Both the position numbers and the translations under genes were made by a program. Shown here piece after piece: positions 43,436 through 52,997 of a stretch of DNA of 64,000 bases (position 1 is its first letter; every line of letters starts with the position of its first letter). The notes under the pieces are model-generated. The model saw only the letters and a list, made by a program, of their open reading frames with translations. It made no database searches and was not told where the DNA came from. Origin of the DNA: Mesotoga sp. BH458_6_3_2_1 (GTDB lineage Bacteria > Thermotogota > Thermotogae > Petrotogales > Kosmotogaceae); NCBI RefSeq assembly GCF_003664995.1, contig NZ_JFHL01000002.1:124001-188000 (forward strand), read 5' to 3'.

Positions 43436-43537
43436 AGCAAAGTCAAGACCACATTTCTACTGGGATTCCCAGATGAAGGCCTTAATGCGTAAGGTGATTC
43501 AGAAGTTATATAATCATATTGAATGAGAGGAGTGTAT

Positions 43538-44629
43538 ATGAAGCGCAGAGTTGAGTTCTTGCTTCCGTTAATTATGGTTTCACTGATGATATTTGGCCTG
43601 ATAGTGCTCTACAGTGCCACTTTTGGTGATAGAGAAGAGTACCTGTTCGGCAGGCAACTTGTTTGGGTTCTGCTTTCGTGCGCGGTTTTCGTTTTTACTG
43701 CTTATGTAGTTAAGAGAGGTTTTTGGAAGAGTATTTCTTTTCTGTTGGTATTGCTCTCTGTTGTCACATTGGGCGCAGTTCTTTACCTGGGACCGGTCGA
43801 AGGTTCTCGAAGATGGATAGATCTTGGCATTGCCAGCTTCCAGCCATCAGAGCTTGCAAAATTCTCCCTGATAATCTTCCTTGGATATATTTATTCGAGA
43901 GAAGGGAAAAGCAAGTATGGGCTCTTTTTTCTGGGTGTGCTGATTACTGGTGTCTTCGTTGGTCTCATCTATCTTGAACCCGACCTGGGAACGACAATTA
44001 TCGTAATGATCATCTGGTATTTCATGACTCTAGTCAGTAAGAAATACGATAAGCTAATGATTGCAATGACTGCGCTTATCGCTCTATTGGTGCCAGTAGT
44101 TTTTTTGTTCGGTCTAAAACCTTACCAGCGAGATAGACTTCTGAGCTTCCTTCACCCCGAGGAATACGCCTCCGGAGCAGCTTATAATACGATACAGGCA
44201 ATCAGGGCGATTGGCTCCGGTGGTCTGGAGGGCACCGGAATGCTTCAGGGAACGATGAACAGGCTTGGATACGTTCCAGCAGATCACACTGACTTCATAT
44301 TCTCGGTTCTTGGTGAGGAGTGGGGCTTCATTGGAGCCGTTTCGTTGCTTATCATGTATTTGCTTCTGCTTTGGAGGATTTGGTCGATCACAAGAAAAAC
44401 AGGGAGCGAGTTTGGTAGAATAGTTCTTAGCGGAATATTCGCGGTTTTTGCCTTTCATGTGGTTGAGAATGTTGGAATGAATCTGGGACTACTGCCAGTT
44501 ACTGGTATCCCGTTGCCTTTCGTAAGTTACGGCGGATCATCGTCGATGATATTTGCGCTTCAGTTAGGAATAGTCCATAGTTACTCAGTAAAAGAGGTTG
44601 AATATGAAAAAGAACTTGGAGAGCAGTAG
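43538..44629 (+). CDS. rodA: RodA/FtsW-type peptidoglycan glycosyltransferase (SEDS)
   Basis: 363 residues, ten helices. SEDS hallmarks: EGSRRWIDLGIASFQPSELAKFSLI (~90-115), LEPDLGTTIIVMIIWY with the catalytic-type Asp, and PVTGIPLPFVSYGGSSSMIFALQLGI near the end. It polymerises lipid II during elongation together with MreB (1.7 kb). ATG 43538 follows GAGGAG; a TATAAT at 43509-43514 suggests a promoter although the -35 is unclear. First gene of a run of eight plus-strand genes to gltX. Confidence 0.93.
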   Translation: MKRRVEFLLPLIMVSLMIFGLIVLYSATFGDREEYLFGRQLVWVLLSCAVFVFTAYVVKRGFWKSISFLLVLLSVVTLGAVLYLGPVEGSRRWIDLGIASFQPSELAKFSLIIFLGYIYSREGKSKYGLFFLGVLITGVFVGLIYLEPDLGTTIIVMIIWYFMTLVSKKYDKLMIAMTALIALLVPVVFLFGLKPYQRDRLLSFLHPEEYASGAAYNTIQAIRAIGSGGLEGTGMLQGTMNRLGYVPADHTDFIFSVLGEEWGFIGAVSLLIMYLLLLWRIWSITRKTGSEFGRIVLSGIFAVFAFHVVENVGMNLGLLPVTGIPLPFVSYGGSSSMIFALQLGIVHSYSVKEVEYEKELGEQ

Positions 44630-44646
44630 ATTGTGAGGGGGTATGA

Positions 44647-45561
44647 ATGAGACTCATAGAATCAGTGCCAAATTTCAGTGAGGGTAGAAGATTAGACGTT
44701 ATTGAGCAGATTGTTGAGGAAGCCAGGAAAGTAGAGAACGTTTGGGTTCTTGACTATTCAAGTGATCCAGATCACAATCGTTCTGTAATTACTATAACTG
44801 GAGAACCTGAAGCAGTGGAGACTGCGTTGTTTAGCATGGCTCAGAAGGCGGAGGAATTGATCGATTTAAGAAACCACTCCGGTGAACACCCGAGAATGGG
44901 CGCGACGGATGTCATTCCGCTCGTACCAGTAATGAATACGACTAAAGAAGAATGTATTACGCTTTCAAAGAGACTTGGAAAGAGAATCGGGGAGGAACTA
45001 AAGATTCCCGTCTACTTGTACGAAGATTCTGCATCTGCACCTGAACGGGTAAGTCTTTCAAACATCCGAAAAGGGGAGTTTGAGAATTTTGCTTCGAAGA
45101 TTGAAAGTGAGCAATGGAAGCCTGACTTCGGCCCTTCGGAGATTCATCCGTCTGCGGGAGTAGTAGCTATAGGTTGCAGAGAATATTTAATTGCTTTCAA
45201 CGTCAATTTGGGAACTGATAAGATCGAGATTGCGGACAGAATATCTAGATCGATAAGGAATATAAGTGGAGGGTTTCGCTACGTGAAAGCTCTTGGATTT
45301 AGGCTAGAGGATAGAGACATCGTTCAGATTTCGATGAACATGACGAACTATAGAAAGACTCCTCTTTTCAGAGTTTTTGAGGTAATAAAGTCAGAAGCGG
45401 AGAGATACGGTGTTCCGATTGTTGGCTCCGAAATCGTCGGTCTTACTCCTTTACAAGCGCTTGTCGAGGTTGCTGAGCACTACTTAAGACTGGAGAAGTT
45501 CTCAGGTTCTACGATTCTTGAGAAAAGGGTGCTGGACTTCATCGCAGATAGGGATAAATGA
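44647..45561 (+). CDS. ftcD: Glutamate formimidoyltransferase (FTCD N-terminal type)
   Basis: 304 residues; begins MRLIESVPNFSEGRRLDVIEQI, with DYSSDPDHNRSVITITG (catalytic His), NHSGEHPRMGATDVIPLVP and GVVAIGCREYLIAFNVNLGT. This is the transferase domain alone, without the cyclodeaminase half of vertebrate FTCD. It transfers the formimino group of histidine catabolism to tetrahydrofolate. It overlaps hutI by four bases, so two late histidine-degradation steps are coupled. hutH and hutU are not in the window. Confidence 0.93.
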   Translation: MRLIESVPNFSEGRRLDVIEQIVEEARKVENVWVLDYSSDPDHNRSVITITGEPEAVETALFSMAQKAEELIDLRNHSGEHPRMGATDVIPLVPVMNTTKEECITLSKRLGKRIGEELKIPVYLYEDSASAPERVSLSNIRKGEFENFASKIESEQWKPDFGPSEIHPSAGVVAIGCREYLIAFNVNLGTDKIEIADRISRSIRNISGGFRYVKALGFRLEDRDIVQISMNMTNYRKTPLFRVFEVIKSEAERYGVPIVGSEIVGLTPLQALVEVAEHYLRLEKFSGSTILEKRVLDFIADRDK

Positions 45562-46775
45562 AAGTGCCTGCCGAGCTCGCCATTTTGAATATACGACAGG
45601 CCGTATCTCCTCCAAAGGCCGGCCCTCTCCGGGGCAAAGAGATGTCTTCTCTCGAGATAAAGCACGATGTGAACATCGCTATTGAGGAAGGGAAGATATC
45701 GTACATCGGTCGGGAATACGTGGAGGCCTATCAGTATATTGACGGAAGTCAACTCGTCGTCATGCCAGGGTTTGTTGACTGTCACACACACATCCCATTC
45801 GTTGGAAGCAGGAGCAGCGAGTTCATAATGCGACTTTCAGGGAAGAGCTATATGGATATCATGAGAGCCGGCGGAGGCATCATATCTACCGTCAAAGAGG
45901 TAAGAAAGGCTTCGGCCACGAGCATCCTTGCCGACTCCTTAAGTTCTCTGGATTCAATGCTCTCGCTCGGTGTTACAACTGTTGAAGGGAAAAGCGGATA
46001 TGGTCTGGATAAAGAAAATGAGCTCAAACAGCTGAAGGTCTTGAGAGCTCTGGATTCGATTCATCCGGTAGATGTTGTCCCAACTTTTCTGGGAGCGCAT
46101 GCAGTAACTGATGAGTATGGATCACCAGAGGAATTTCTGGATCTAATGGCGGGGATATTCGATGATTTGGTGGAACTGACAGACACGATCGATATTTTCT
46201 GTGAGAATGGGGTCTTCGACGAAGCCCTGTCCAGACAATACCTTATGAAGGCACAAAAGAAGGGTTTCAAAGTTAAGCTCCATGCTGATGAACTTTCATC
46301 GTCAGGTGGAGGAAGACTGGCAGTTGAACTGGGAGCCGTTTCGGCAGATCATCTGATTTCAGCTGACAATGAGACTTTAGTACTTCTGGCAGAAAGTGAG
46401 ACAGTTGCTACTCTTCTTCCCGGGACTTCATTCTTTCTCAATGAGCCTTTTGCCAAAGGTAGAAAACTCATCGATCTCGGGGCGATAGTAGCGATAGCAT
46501 CGGATTTTAACCCGGGCTCTTGCAATATATTCAATCCGTTTTTCATTATCTTCCTTGCGGTATCCCGTTGCGGTCTTTCTGTTGAAGAGGCTATAAATGC
46601 CTATACGGCGAACAGTGCAAAGGCGTTGTGCCTTGAGAAAGAGAAGGGAATGCTTGAGGTAGGATACGATGCAGATATGGTGCTAATTAGGGCAGAAGAT
46701 TATAGCGAAATAGTTTACAATTTTTCGAGGGATCTTGTAGAAGGAGTAATTAAGAACGGGAACAGGGTAAGATGA
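45558..46775 (+). CDS. hutI: Imidazolonepropionase HutI
   Basis: 405 residues, amidohydrolase fold. Metal ligands DCHTHIPFVGSR (~74-85), KLHADELSSSGG, SADHLISAD, and IASDFNPGSCN (Asp). It hydrolyses imidazolonepropionate to formiminoglutamate, the substrate of the upstream transferase's reaction. Coupled by 4-bp overlaps to ftcD and rlmH. Starts ATG 45558. Confidence 0.95.
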   Translation: MKVPAELAILNIRQAVSPPKAGPLRGKEMSSLEIKHDVNIAIEEGKISYIGREYVEAYQYIDGSQLVVMPGFVDCHTHIPFVGSRSSEFIMRLSGKSYMDIMRAGGGIISTVKEVRKASATSILADSLSSLDSMLSLGVTTVEGKSGYGLDKENELKQLKVLRALDSIHPVDVVPTFLGAHAVTDEYGSPEEFLDLMAGIFDDLVELTDTIDIFCENGVFDEALSRQYLMKAQKKGFKVKLHADELSSSGGGRLAVELGAVSADHLISADNETLVLLAESETVATLLPGTSFFLNEPFAKGRKLIDLGAIVAIASDFNPGSCNIFNPFFIIFLAVSRCGLSVEEAINAYTANSAKALCLEKEKGMLEVGYDADMVLIRAEDYSEIVYNFSRDLVEGVIKNGNRVR

Positions 46776-47239
46776 ATATAAAGGTTGTTGTTACCGGAAA
46801 GCCAAAGTCGCATTTCATAGTTGAAGGAATCGAACAGTACAGAAAATGGCTTACTAGCTTTGCAAGAATTGATCTTGAGTATTTCCCACTGGGTGGTAAA
46901 ATCCATAGGGAGAGGGAAAGGGTTAAAGAGAAAGAGGGAAAGAGGTATCTGAAAATTGCCAGTCCTTATGACACAATTCTCCTTCTCGATGATCGTGGAG
47001 ATCAATACTCATCAGAAGAGTTTGCACGAATGCTTGAAAAATGGCAAAATATAGGAGTAAGTAGTCTGTCTTTCTTTATCGGAGGACCATTAGGTTTCAG
47101 CGAAGAGGTTCTTTCGAGAGACTGGCAGAAGTTGTCTTTGTCAAGGATGACATTCACTCATGAAATGGCTGTTCTCTTACTTTTGGAGCAGCTCTTCAGG
47201 GGATTCACAATTCTGGACAACAGACCGTATCATTATTGA
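46772..47239 (+). CDS. rlmH: RlmH, 23S rRNA (pseudouridine-1915-N3)-methyltransferase
   Basis: 155 residues, SPOUT fold. Typical features are the FFIGGPLGFSEEVL loop (SAM site), LSLSRMTFTHEMAVLLLLEQLFRG and the terminal RPYHY. It methylates the pseudouridine in helix 69 of assembled ribosomes. ATG overlaps the hutI stop by four bases. This housekeeping gene sits between catabolic and transport genes, with no functional relation evident. Confidence 0.96.
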   Translation: MNIKVVVTGKPKSHFIVEGIEQYRKWLTSFARIDLEYFPLGGKIHRERERVKEKEGKRYLKIASPYDTILLLDDRGDQYSSEEFARMLEKWQNIGVSSLSFFIGGPLGFSEEVLSRDWQKLSLSRMTFTHEMAVLLLLEQLFRGFTILDNRPYHY

Positions 47240-47259
47240 TCTGGAGGTGCAAATTAGAA

Positions 47260-48627
47260 GTGGAAGACCCTACTAGTAGCGGGGATCCTGTTTCGCTCTT
47301 ATTGAACTTTGTACTACTTGGCTTTCTTCTTTACCTTTCGGGTGTCTTCTCTGGAACAGAAACGGCTCTCATGACTATGAGCAAATTGAAACTACGCGAT
47401 CTTATGGATAGCAAAGAAAAGCGCTTCAGCAGTTCTGTGAAATACTTTGTCGATAACCCGAATTCAGTTCTTACTGCAATACTTGTGATGAATAATGTTG
47501 TAAACATCCTTTCTTCGTCACTCGCGACTTTACTTGCACTTCGACTTCTTCCGAATAATTCGGCCGGAATTGCCGCGGCGCTTGTTACGGGGGTCATGAC
47601 TTTTCTCATTCTGGTGTTTGGAGAGATAACTCCTAAGATTTTCGCACGTGAGAATTCAGAGAGATTCTTCAGAAGAATGATAACGGTAATCACTGTAATC
47701 ACCGTGGTTTTGAAACCTCTCTTATGGCTCTTATTGCATATCTCGAATTTCTTCATAGTAGTTGTTGGGGGAAAGAAGGTTGATTTTGCGCCATTCATTA
47801 CTGAGGACGAAATAAGATCTGCAGTAGATGCCGGTCATGAAGAGGGAGTACTCCAATCGGAAGAAAGAATGATAATGAAGAGAACTCTGGAATTGAAAGA
47901 CATCTCAGTAAAAGAGATAATGACTCCGAGAGTAGAGATCGAGGCGCTGGAAGAAGAGCAGCCGCTCATAGATTTGATGGAACTTGTCGAATCGGAAGGA
48001 TATTCTCGATACCCGATCTACAGAGAGAACATAGATAGAATTGTTGGAGTATGCTACGCGAAAGATCTGCTGAATTTCATTCTAGAGAGAAAGGACAATA
48101 ACGTTCTTAAGACTATTCATGTTGAAGAGATAATGAGGTCTCCGTATTTCGTGCCTGAAACTAAAAAGGTCGATGACCTGCTGAGAGAATTCCGAGAGAA
48201 GAAAAATCATCTCGCGGTGGTCATTGATGAGTATGGAGGAACGGCAGGAATAATAACGATGGAAGACGTTATTGAGGAACTGACAGGCGAGATCCTCGAT
48301 GAGTACGATGAGGAGTCAGAAGAGATGATGATAGAGAGACTTGGTGAAAGTGAGTATATTGTTGATGGAATGACTCCGATTAACGATATAGAGAGAGAAC
48401 TGGAGCAGCCATTTCCCAATACTGAATTTGAGACAATAGGCGGGTATCTTCTTGAAGTTCTTGAGAGATTTCCGGAAGTGGGAGAAAAAATAATCGTAAA
48501 TGGTTTCACTTTCGAAATCCTGGCGGCCGGAAAGAATAAGGTAGAGAAGATTAGGCTCAATGTTGATAGGAGGGATGTTGATGAAAGACACTTCAGAGGA
48601 GAAAGCACTAATACAGAAGGCTATTGA
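47260..48627 (+). CDS. CNNM/CorC-type membrane protein with CBS domains
   Basis: About 455 residues: DUF21 membrane domain with four helices (~10-185, including SGVFSGTETALMTMSKLKL), a CBS pair (~205-325: VKEIMTPRVEIEALEE, YSRYPIYRENIDRIVG), and a C-terminal CorC_HlyC domain (VIDEYGGTAGIITMEDVIEELTGEI, TIGGYLLEVLERFPEVGEKI). Related proteins mediate Mg/Co efflux or Na/Mg exchange; the older name is hemolysin-like. GTG 47260 follows GGAGGTG; a TTG inside rlmH is less likely. Confidence 0.88.
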   Translation: MEDPTSSGDPVSLLLNFVLLGFLLYLSGVFSGTETALMTMSKLKLRDLMDSKEKRFSSSVKYFVDNPNSVLTAILVMNNVVNILSSSLATLLALRLLPNNSAGIAAALVTGVMTFLILVFGEITPKIFARENSERFFRRMITVITVITVVLKPLLWLLLHISNFFIVVVGGKKVDFAPFITEDEIRSAVDAGHEEGVLQSEERMIMKRTLELKDISVKEIMTPRVEIEALEEEQPLIDLMELVESEGYSRYPIYRENIDRIVGVCYAKDLLNFILERKDNNVLKTIHVEEIMRSPYFVPETKKVDDLLREFREKKNHLAVVIDEYGGTAGIITMEDVIEELTGEILDEYDEESEEMMIERLGESEYIVDGMTPINDIERELEQPFPNTEFETIGGYLLEVLERFPEVGEKIIVNGFTFEILAAGKNKVEKIRLNVDRRDVDERHFRGESTNTEGY

Positions 48628-48973
48628 GGCAAAGGATAGATCATATTCACCGTACTCGGAATTTCCCGTTGGAGCGGCTCTGCTGACAGAGGAGGGTGAG
48701 GTTTTCGTTGGAACTAATGTGGAGAACGGTTCATACGGACTCTCCATATGTGCCGAAAGAGCGGCAATAGTATCTGCAGTCTCAAGAGGTTACAGGAGAT
48801 TCAGGAGTATTGCAGTAGTGAGCGACCAGAAGGAGCCAACCTCTCCATGTGGAGCATGTAGACAGTTTATGGTTGAATTTGGTGACTTCGAAGTAATTCT
48901 CGTAGGAAGTGAAAGAATTCTAAGAACAAGCACCTATGAGTTACTGCCTCTTCATTTCGAAATGGAGAAGTAA
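48581..48973 (+). CDS. cdd: Cytidine deaminase
   Basis: 130 residues, homotetrameric short type. YSPYSEFPVGAALLTEEGE, GTNVENGSYGLSICAERAAI with catalytic Cys-Ala-Glu, and PCGACRQFMVEF with the two further zinc cysteines. It deaminates cytidine and deoxycytidine to uridine for salvage, complementing udk and the nucleoside transporter at 51-58 kb. ATG 48581 follows AGGAGGG; the start region overlaps the previous gene by 47 bp. Confidence 0.95.
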   Translation: MKDTSEEKALIQKAIEAKDRSYSPYSEFPVGAALLTEEGEVFVGTNVENGSYGLSICAERAAIVSAVSRGYRRFRSIAVVSDQKEPTSPCGACRQFMVEFGDFEVILVGSERILRTSTYELLPLHFEMEK

Positions 48974-48974
48974 G

Positions 48975-49511
48975 ATGGAGCTTTCAATTGCGAAGGAAGA
49001 AATCTTCTCTGGCAGAATCCTAAAACTCGAGAAGCACACTGTGACCTTGCAGGACGGAAGCACCGCATCTCGAGAGGTTGTAAGACATCCTGGGGCAGTG
49101 GCAATTGTTGCGGTTTCGGGCAGCAAATTGCTTCTTGTCAAGCAGTTCCGTTTTCCTGTTCAGAAGTATATGCTCGAAATTCCGGCAGGAAAACTCGATG
49201 CAGGTGAGAGTCCTGAAGAATGTGCCCGAAGAGAGTTGCTGGAGGAGACGGGATACATTCCGAAAGATCTGCGAAAACTGGCAACGATTGAGACTTCGCC
49301 GGGTTTTTCCGATGAGATAATTCACATCTACTCTTCGGAAGTTGAAAGATTTCAGGTTCCGTGTCCCGATGTGGGTGAATTTGTGGAACCGGTTCTGATT
49401 GACACTAAAGAGGTTATCAAGATGATAATCGACGGGCAGATAACTGACAGCAAAACGATCTCAGGTATTTTGCTCTCTTTTCTTGGAAAGGAAAGTGATT
49501 ATAATGATTAG
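48975..49511 (+). CDS. Nudix hydrolase, ADP-ribose pyrophosphatase type
   Basis: 178 residues. A complete Nudix box, GKLDAGESPEECARRELLEETGY (quoted in part: G...GE...RELLEETGY, ~72-94), with the preceding LVKQFRFPVQKYMLEIPAG as in ADP-sugar hydrolases. The upstream FSGRILKLEKHTVTLQDGS beta hairpin is typical for dimeric ADPRases. It probably cleaves ADP-ribose to AMP and ribose-5-P. ATG 48975 is one base after the cdd stop; overlaps gltX by eight bases. Confidence 0.92.
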   Translation: MELSIAKEEIFSGRILKLEKHTVTLQDGSTASREVVRHPGAVAIVAVSGSKLLLVKQFRFPVQKYMLEIPAGKLDAGESPEECARRELLEETGYIPKDLRKLATIETSPGFSDEIIHIYSSEVERFQVPCPDVGEFVEPVLIDTKEVIKMIIDGQITDSKTISGILLSFLGKESDYND

Positions 49512-50952
49512 AGTGAGATTTGCGCCCAGCCCTACTGGATTTCTCCATGTCGGCGGAGCGAGAACTGCGCTTTTTAACTATCTGTACGCAAAGCACTACG
49601 GAGGGAAACTCGTTCTGAGAGTTGAAGACACAGATATTTCCAGATCCACGAAGGAGTTCGAAGAACAACTGATGGAAGCACTCCTGTGGTTGGGCATTAC
49701 ATGGGACGAGGGACCAGACGTTGGTGGTTCATCTGGACCGTACAGGCAGAGTGAAAGAGGTGAGATTTACAGAGACATGGTCATAGATCTCCTTAAAAGA
49801 GATCTGGCCTATAAGGTTTACGCTTATCCAGAGGAGATAGAGGGACTTCACGACAAGCTTCTTTCGGAAGGTAAAGCTCCACACTACGATCACTCGATGC
49901 TGGAGTCCTTCAATTCAGCCGATAGAGTATCTGAATTTGAATCGAAACAGCTGAATCCCGTTGTCTTCTTCAAAATGCCACGTAAAGAGTACCGGCTTTC
50001 GGACAAGATAAAGGGAGAGGTCGTCTTTAAAGAGGGAGCGATTGGTGATTTCGTGATAATGCGGTCCAACGGGCAGCCAATCTACAACTTTGCCGTAGTT
50101 GCCGACGATATCTCAATGGAGATCTCTCACGTGATAAGAGGAGACGACCATCTTTCAAACACACTGAGACAGCTGGCTCTGTATGAAGCCTTCGGGGTCG
50201 CAATACCCTCATTTGCCCATGTGTCTATGATCCTTGGACCTGATGGAAAGAAGCTCAGCAAAAGGCATGGCGATACCTCGGTCGAGCAGTTCAGAGAAAA
50301 AGGATTTCTTCCTGAAGCGTTCTTCAATTTCCTTGCTTTGTTGGGTTGGTCTCACCCGGATGGGAAGGAAATCTTACGACATGAAGAGATAGTTGAAAGC
50401 TTCACAATTGAAAGGGTCAATACAAGTGCGGCGATCTTTGACGACGCTAAGGTAAGGTGGATGAATGGGGTTTATATTCGCGAAACCGACCTTGACAGGA
50501 TAACGGATCTGACAATCCCCTTTATTGTGGAATCGAAGCTAATGACTTCTGAAGAGGTTGTTGCCAACAGAAAGTGGTTAAGAAGAGCCATTGACTCTGT
50601 TCGAAAGGGAGTTGAGACACTTTCTGAAGTACCAGAGAAAATGAAGTTGTATTTCGATGACCCTGAGCTGACTCAATTCAGCCCATCCAGTGATAGCGAA
50701 AGGGAAGTTTACAGGGCTCTTGAAGCCTTCAAAGACAGAGTAGAATATCTTGATTCCTGGAATAACGATGAAATAATTGGGACCATAAGAGCTATCATAA
50801 AAGATATGAAACCTGATAGAAAGGGTTTCTACATGACGTTAAGGTATATCCTTACATCGGCCGAAGAAGGGCCCGAACTAGTAGATGTTATATTCCTTCT
50901 TGGAAGAAATAAGACACTTAATCGGCTTCAGCGGGCACTAAGGATGGCATAG
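49504..50952 (+). CDS. gltX: Glutamyl-tRNA synthetase
   Basis: 482 residues. Class I motifs RFAPSPTGFLHVGGARTALF (N-terminus) and GKKLSKRHGDTSVEQFRE (KLSKR), with GGSSGPYRQSER. The C-terminal anticodon domain is helical (DPELTQFSPSS...). Whether it is discriminating (Glu only) or also charges tRNA-Gln cannot be told by eye; Thermotogales often carry two GluRS copies. ATG 49504 follows AAAGGAAAG. Last gene of the operon, closed by a long hairpin. Confidence 0.93.
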   Translation: MIRVRFAPSPTGFLHVGGARTALFNYLYAKHYGGKLVLRVEDTDISRSTKEFEEQLMEALLWLGITWDEGPDVGGSSGPYRQSERGEIYRDMVIDLLKRDLAYKVYAYPEEIEGLHDKLLSEGKAPHYDHSMLESFNSADRVSEFESKQLNPVVFFKMPRKEYRLSDKIKGEVVFKEGAIGDFVIMRSNGQPIYNFAVVADDISMEISHVIRGDDHLSNTLRQLALYEAFGVAIPSFAHVSMILGPDGKKLSKRHGDTSVEQFREKGFLPEAFFNFLALLGWSHPDGKEILRHEEIVESFTIERVNTSAAIFDDAKVRWMNGVYIRETDLDRITDLTIPFIVESKLMTSEEVVANRKWLRRAIDSVRKGVETLSEVPEKMKLYFDDPELTQFSPSSDSEREVYRALEAFKDRVEYLDSWNNDEIIGTIRAIIKDMKPDRKGFYMTLRYILTSAEEGPELVDVIFLLGRNKTLNRLQRALRMA

Positions 50953-50980
50953 GAGAAGAGGCCCCTGGGGGCCTCTTCTC
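50953..50980. terminator. Hairpin between convergent gltX and nucleoside transporter genes
   Basis: GAGAAGAGGCCC and GGGCCTCTTCTC form a perfect 12-bp stem (53-64 and 69-80) with loop CTGG. Neither side has a clear T run, so it may stop transcription both ways or act with Rho. Confidence 0.6.
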
Positions 50981-50985
50981 AATTA

Positions 50986-51945
50986 TCATGATTCCTTTTC
51001 GTAAGGCGTTCCCGAAGCTGCAGGTGATCTTGTTTTCCCAATAAAGCCGCCAACAACAATAAGCGTTACTACAAAAGGAAGCATATTGAAAAGCGGTTTG
51101 ACACTTGCAGATACCGAGACAATCGAACTGCTTTGCAGCTGAAGATTCATCGCTTCTGCAGCCCCAAACAAAATCGCGGCCCACATCGCGCCAACTGGAT
51201 TCCAGTTACCTAGAATCATCGCTGCAAGAGCAATAAACCCTCTTCCGTGAATCATATTCTCAACAAACCTTCCTAGCTCTCCTACTGATAGAAAAGCTCC
51301 TGCAAGACTGGCAAAGACACCACTCATAAGAACTCCAAAATATCTTATCCTGAATACGTTTATCCCAAGAGTATCCGCGGCCTCCGGGTTCTCTCCAACG
51401 GCTCTCATTCTCAGTCCTAGAGGTGTCTTGTACATCAGGAACCAGCTTGCTGCTATGGAGATGATCGCAAGATAGGTAAAAGGGCTCATAGAACCGAAAA
51501 TATCCCCTATGAAAGGGATTTCCTTCAGCCAACCGGCTTCAAGATACGCAACTCTACCAATGAAATCAGTTTGGCCTTCATTTCCGAATATTGGAATCAT
51601 CAAGAAGGACGTCGTCCCTTGAGCAATGATGACAAGGGCTGTAGCGCTTACAATCTGGTTTGCAGACCACCTTATGCTAGCCCATGCATGGAACCACGTG
51701 AACCCTGTTCCAATAATTACTGCCATAAGAACTCCAATCCACGCATTGCCTGAAAGAAGGGTAAAAACAATAGAGGTAAACGCTCCCATAAGCATGATAC
51801 CTTCGAGAGCAATATTCGTTACCCCAGTGATTTCGCTGTATGTACCTCCGAGAGAGGCGAAAATCAAAGGAGTTGCGGAAAGCAGAGTCAGTTTGTAGAA
51901 CAAAGGGTTGACAAGTATAGCAAAGATCGCTTCGATCCAGCTCAT
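50986..51945 (-). CDS. Nucleoside-type ABC permease (NupQ/YufQ-like)
   Basis: 319 residues, eight to nine helices. GGTYSEITGVTNIALEGIMLMGAFTS (~28-52) is the family signature of BPD_transp_2 permeases, with AVGENPEAADTLGINVFRIRYFGVLMSG as cytoplasmic coupling loop and HGRGFIALAAMILGNW. It pairs with the next upstream permease to import nucleosides or simple sugars; the PnrA-type binding protein and udk favour nucleosides. The start overlaps its partner by four bases. Confidence 0.9.
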   Translation of the reverse strand: MSWIEAIFAILVNPLFYKLTLLSATPLIFASLGGTYSEITGVTNIALEGIMLMGAFTSIVFTLLSGNAWIGVLMAVIIGTGFTWFHAWASIRWSANQIVSATALVIIAQGTTSFLMIPIFGNEGQTDFIGRVAYLEAGWLKEIPFIGDIFGSMSPFTYLAIISIAASWFLMYKTPLGLRMRAVGENPEAADTLGINVFRIRYFGVLMSGVFASLAGAFLSVGELGRFVENMIHGRGFIALAAMILGNWNPVGAMWAAILFGAAEAMNLQLQSSSIVSVSASVKPLFNMLPFVVTLIVVGGFIGKTRSPAASGTPYEKES

Positions 51946-52997
51946 ATTGCAGTCACTCCTTTCTTTCGCCTCCAGGATATGAGTGTGGATACGATCCTTT
52001 CAGCTGCAACAAGAAAGATTACTATCCCCTGGATTATTGAAACAATGTCGTTTGGTATCTGGGCTCTAATTTGCATCGCGTTTGAGCCGGTCCTAAGGGC
52101 AGCAATAAGTAGAGCAGCAAAAATTATACCGATAGGATGATTTCTACCGATCAAAGCTATTGTGATCCCATCGAATCCCCTTCCACCGGTCAGTTCGCCG
52201 ACAAATCTGTGAGGTGGGACCCCAATGAGATCAACTATTCCTGCCATTCCGGCAAGAGCACCACTGATCGCCATGGTTAGAATTATACTCTTTCTTATGC
52301 TAATACCACCGTACTCTGCTGCATGAGGGTTGAACCCAACGGCCTTTAGCTTGTATCCAGTTGTAGTCTTCTCTATCAAGATGTACATTATTATTGCCAC
52401 GGCAATGGCAATAAAAATCCCAATACTGAGTTCTGTGGCTTGAACCTTTAGTATTACTGGAAGCTTAGCCGCTTCTGCAATTTCTGGGCTCTTAGGAGTA
52501 CCCGAGCCCACCGCAAGAGGTCCAGATACCATAAAAGAGGCAATGTTTGCAGCAATCCAGTTGAGCATTATCGTCGAGATAACTTCGTGAGCCCCTGTAA
52601 ATGCCTTAAGAAAACCGGCTATAGACGCCCAAAAGGCACCGGCAAGCATTCCAACAAGTATCGAAAGAGGAATAGCGATTACCGAGGGTATTCCCCCAAT
52701 GTTCATAGCTACTATGGCGCCAATGAGTGCGCCCATTGTCATTTGGCCCTCTGCGCCTATGTTGAAAACTCCCGCTCTGAAACCGAACCCTACTGCAAGA
52801 CCGGTTAGAATTAGAGGTGTCATCTTCATGATTGTATCCGCGACTGCTTCCTGACTGCCGAATGCACCTTCAAGCATTATGGAATAGGCAGTTATCGGAT
52901 TTTTTCCGATCATTATGATGATAATGGAGGCGATCAGGAGAGCTATTAAAACGGAGACAACAGGTACTAGTAATGCGTAGATTTTGCTTGTATTCAT
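51942..52997 (-). CDS. Nucleoside-type ABC permease (NupP/YufP-like)
   Basis: 351 residues. One N-terminal helix followed by FGFRAGVFNIGAEGQMTMGALIGAIVAM, AISGALAGMAGIVDLIG, and the coupling loop LKAVGFNPHAAEYGGISIRKSI. It forms the heterodimeric channel with the downstream permease. It is coupled by 4-bp overlaps to the ATPase gene upstream and to the permease downstream. Longer than its partner by one helix, as usual for this pair. Confidence 0.9.
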   Translation of the reverse strand: MNTSKIYALLVPVVSVLIALLIASIIIIMIGKNPITAYSIMLEGAFGSQEAVADTIMKMTPLILTGLAVGFGFRAGVFNIGAEGQMTMGALIGAIVAMNIGGIPSVIAIPLSILVGMLAGAFWASIAGFLKAFTGAHEVISTIMLNWIAANIASFMVSGPLAVGSGTPKSPEIAEAAKLPVILKVQATELSIGIFIAIAVAIIMYILIEKTTTGYKLKAVGFNPHAAEYGGISIRKSIILTMAISGALAGMAGIVDLIGVPPHRFVGELTGGRGFDGITIALIGRNHPIGIIFAALLIAALRTGSNAMQIRAQIPNDIVSIIQGIVIFLVAAERIVSTLISWRRKKGVTAI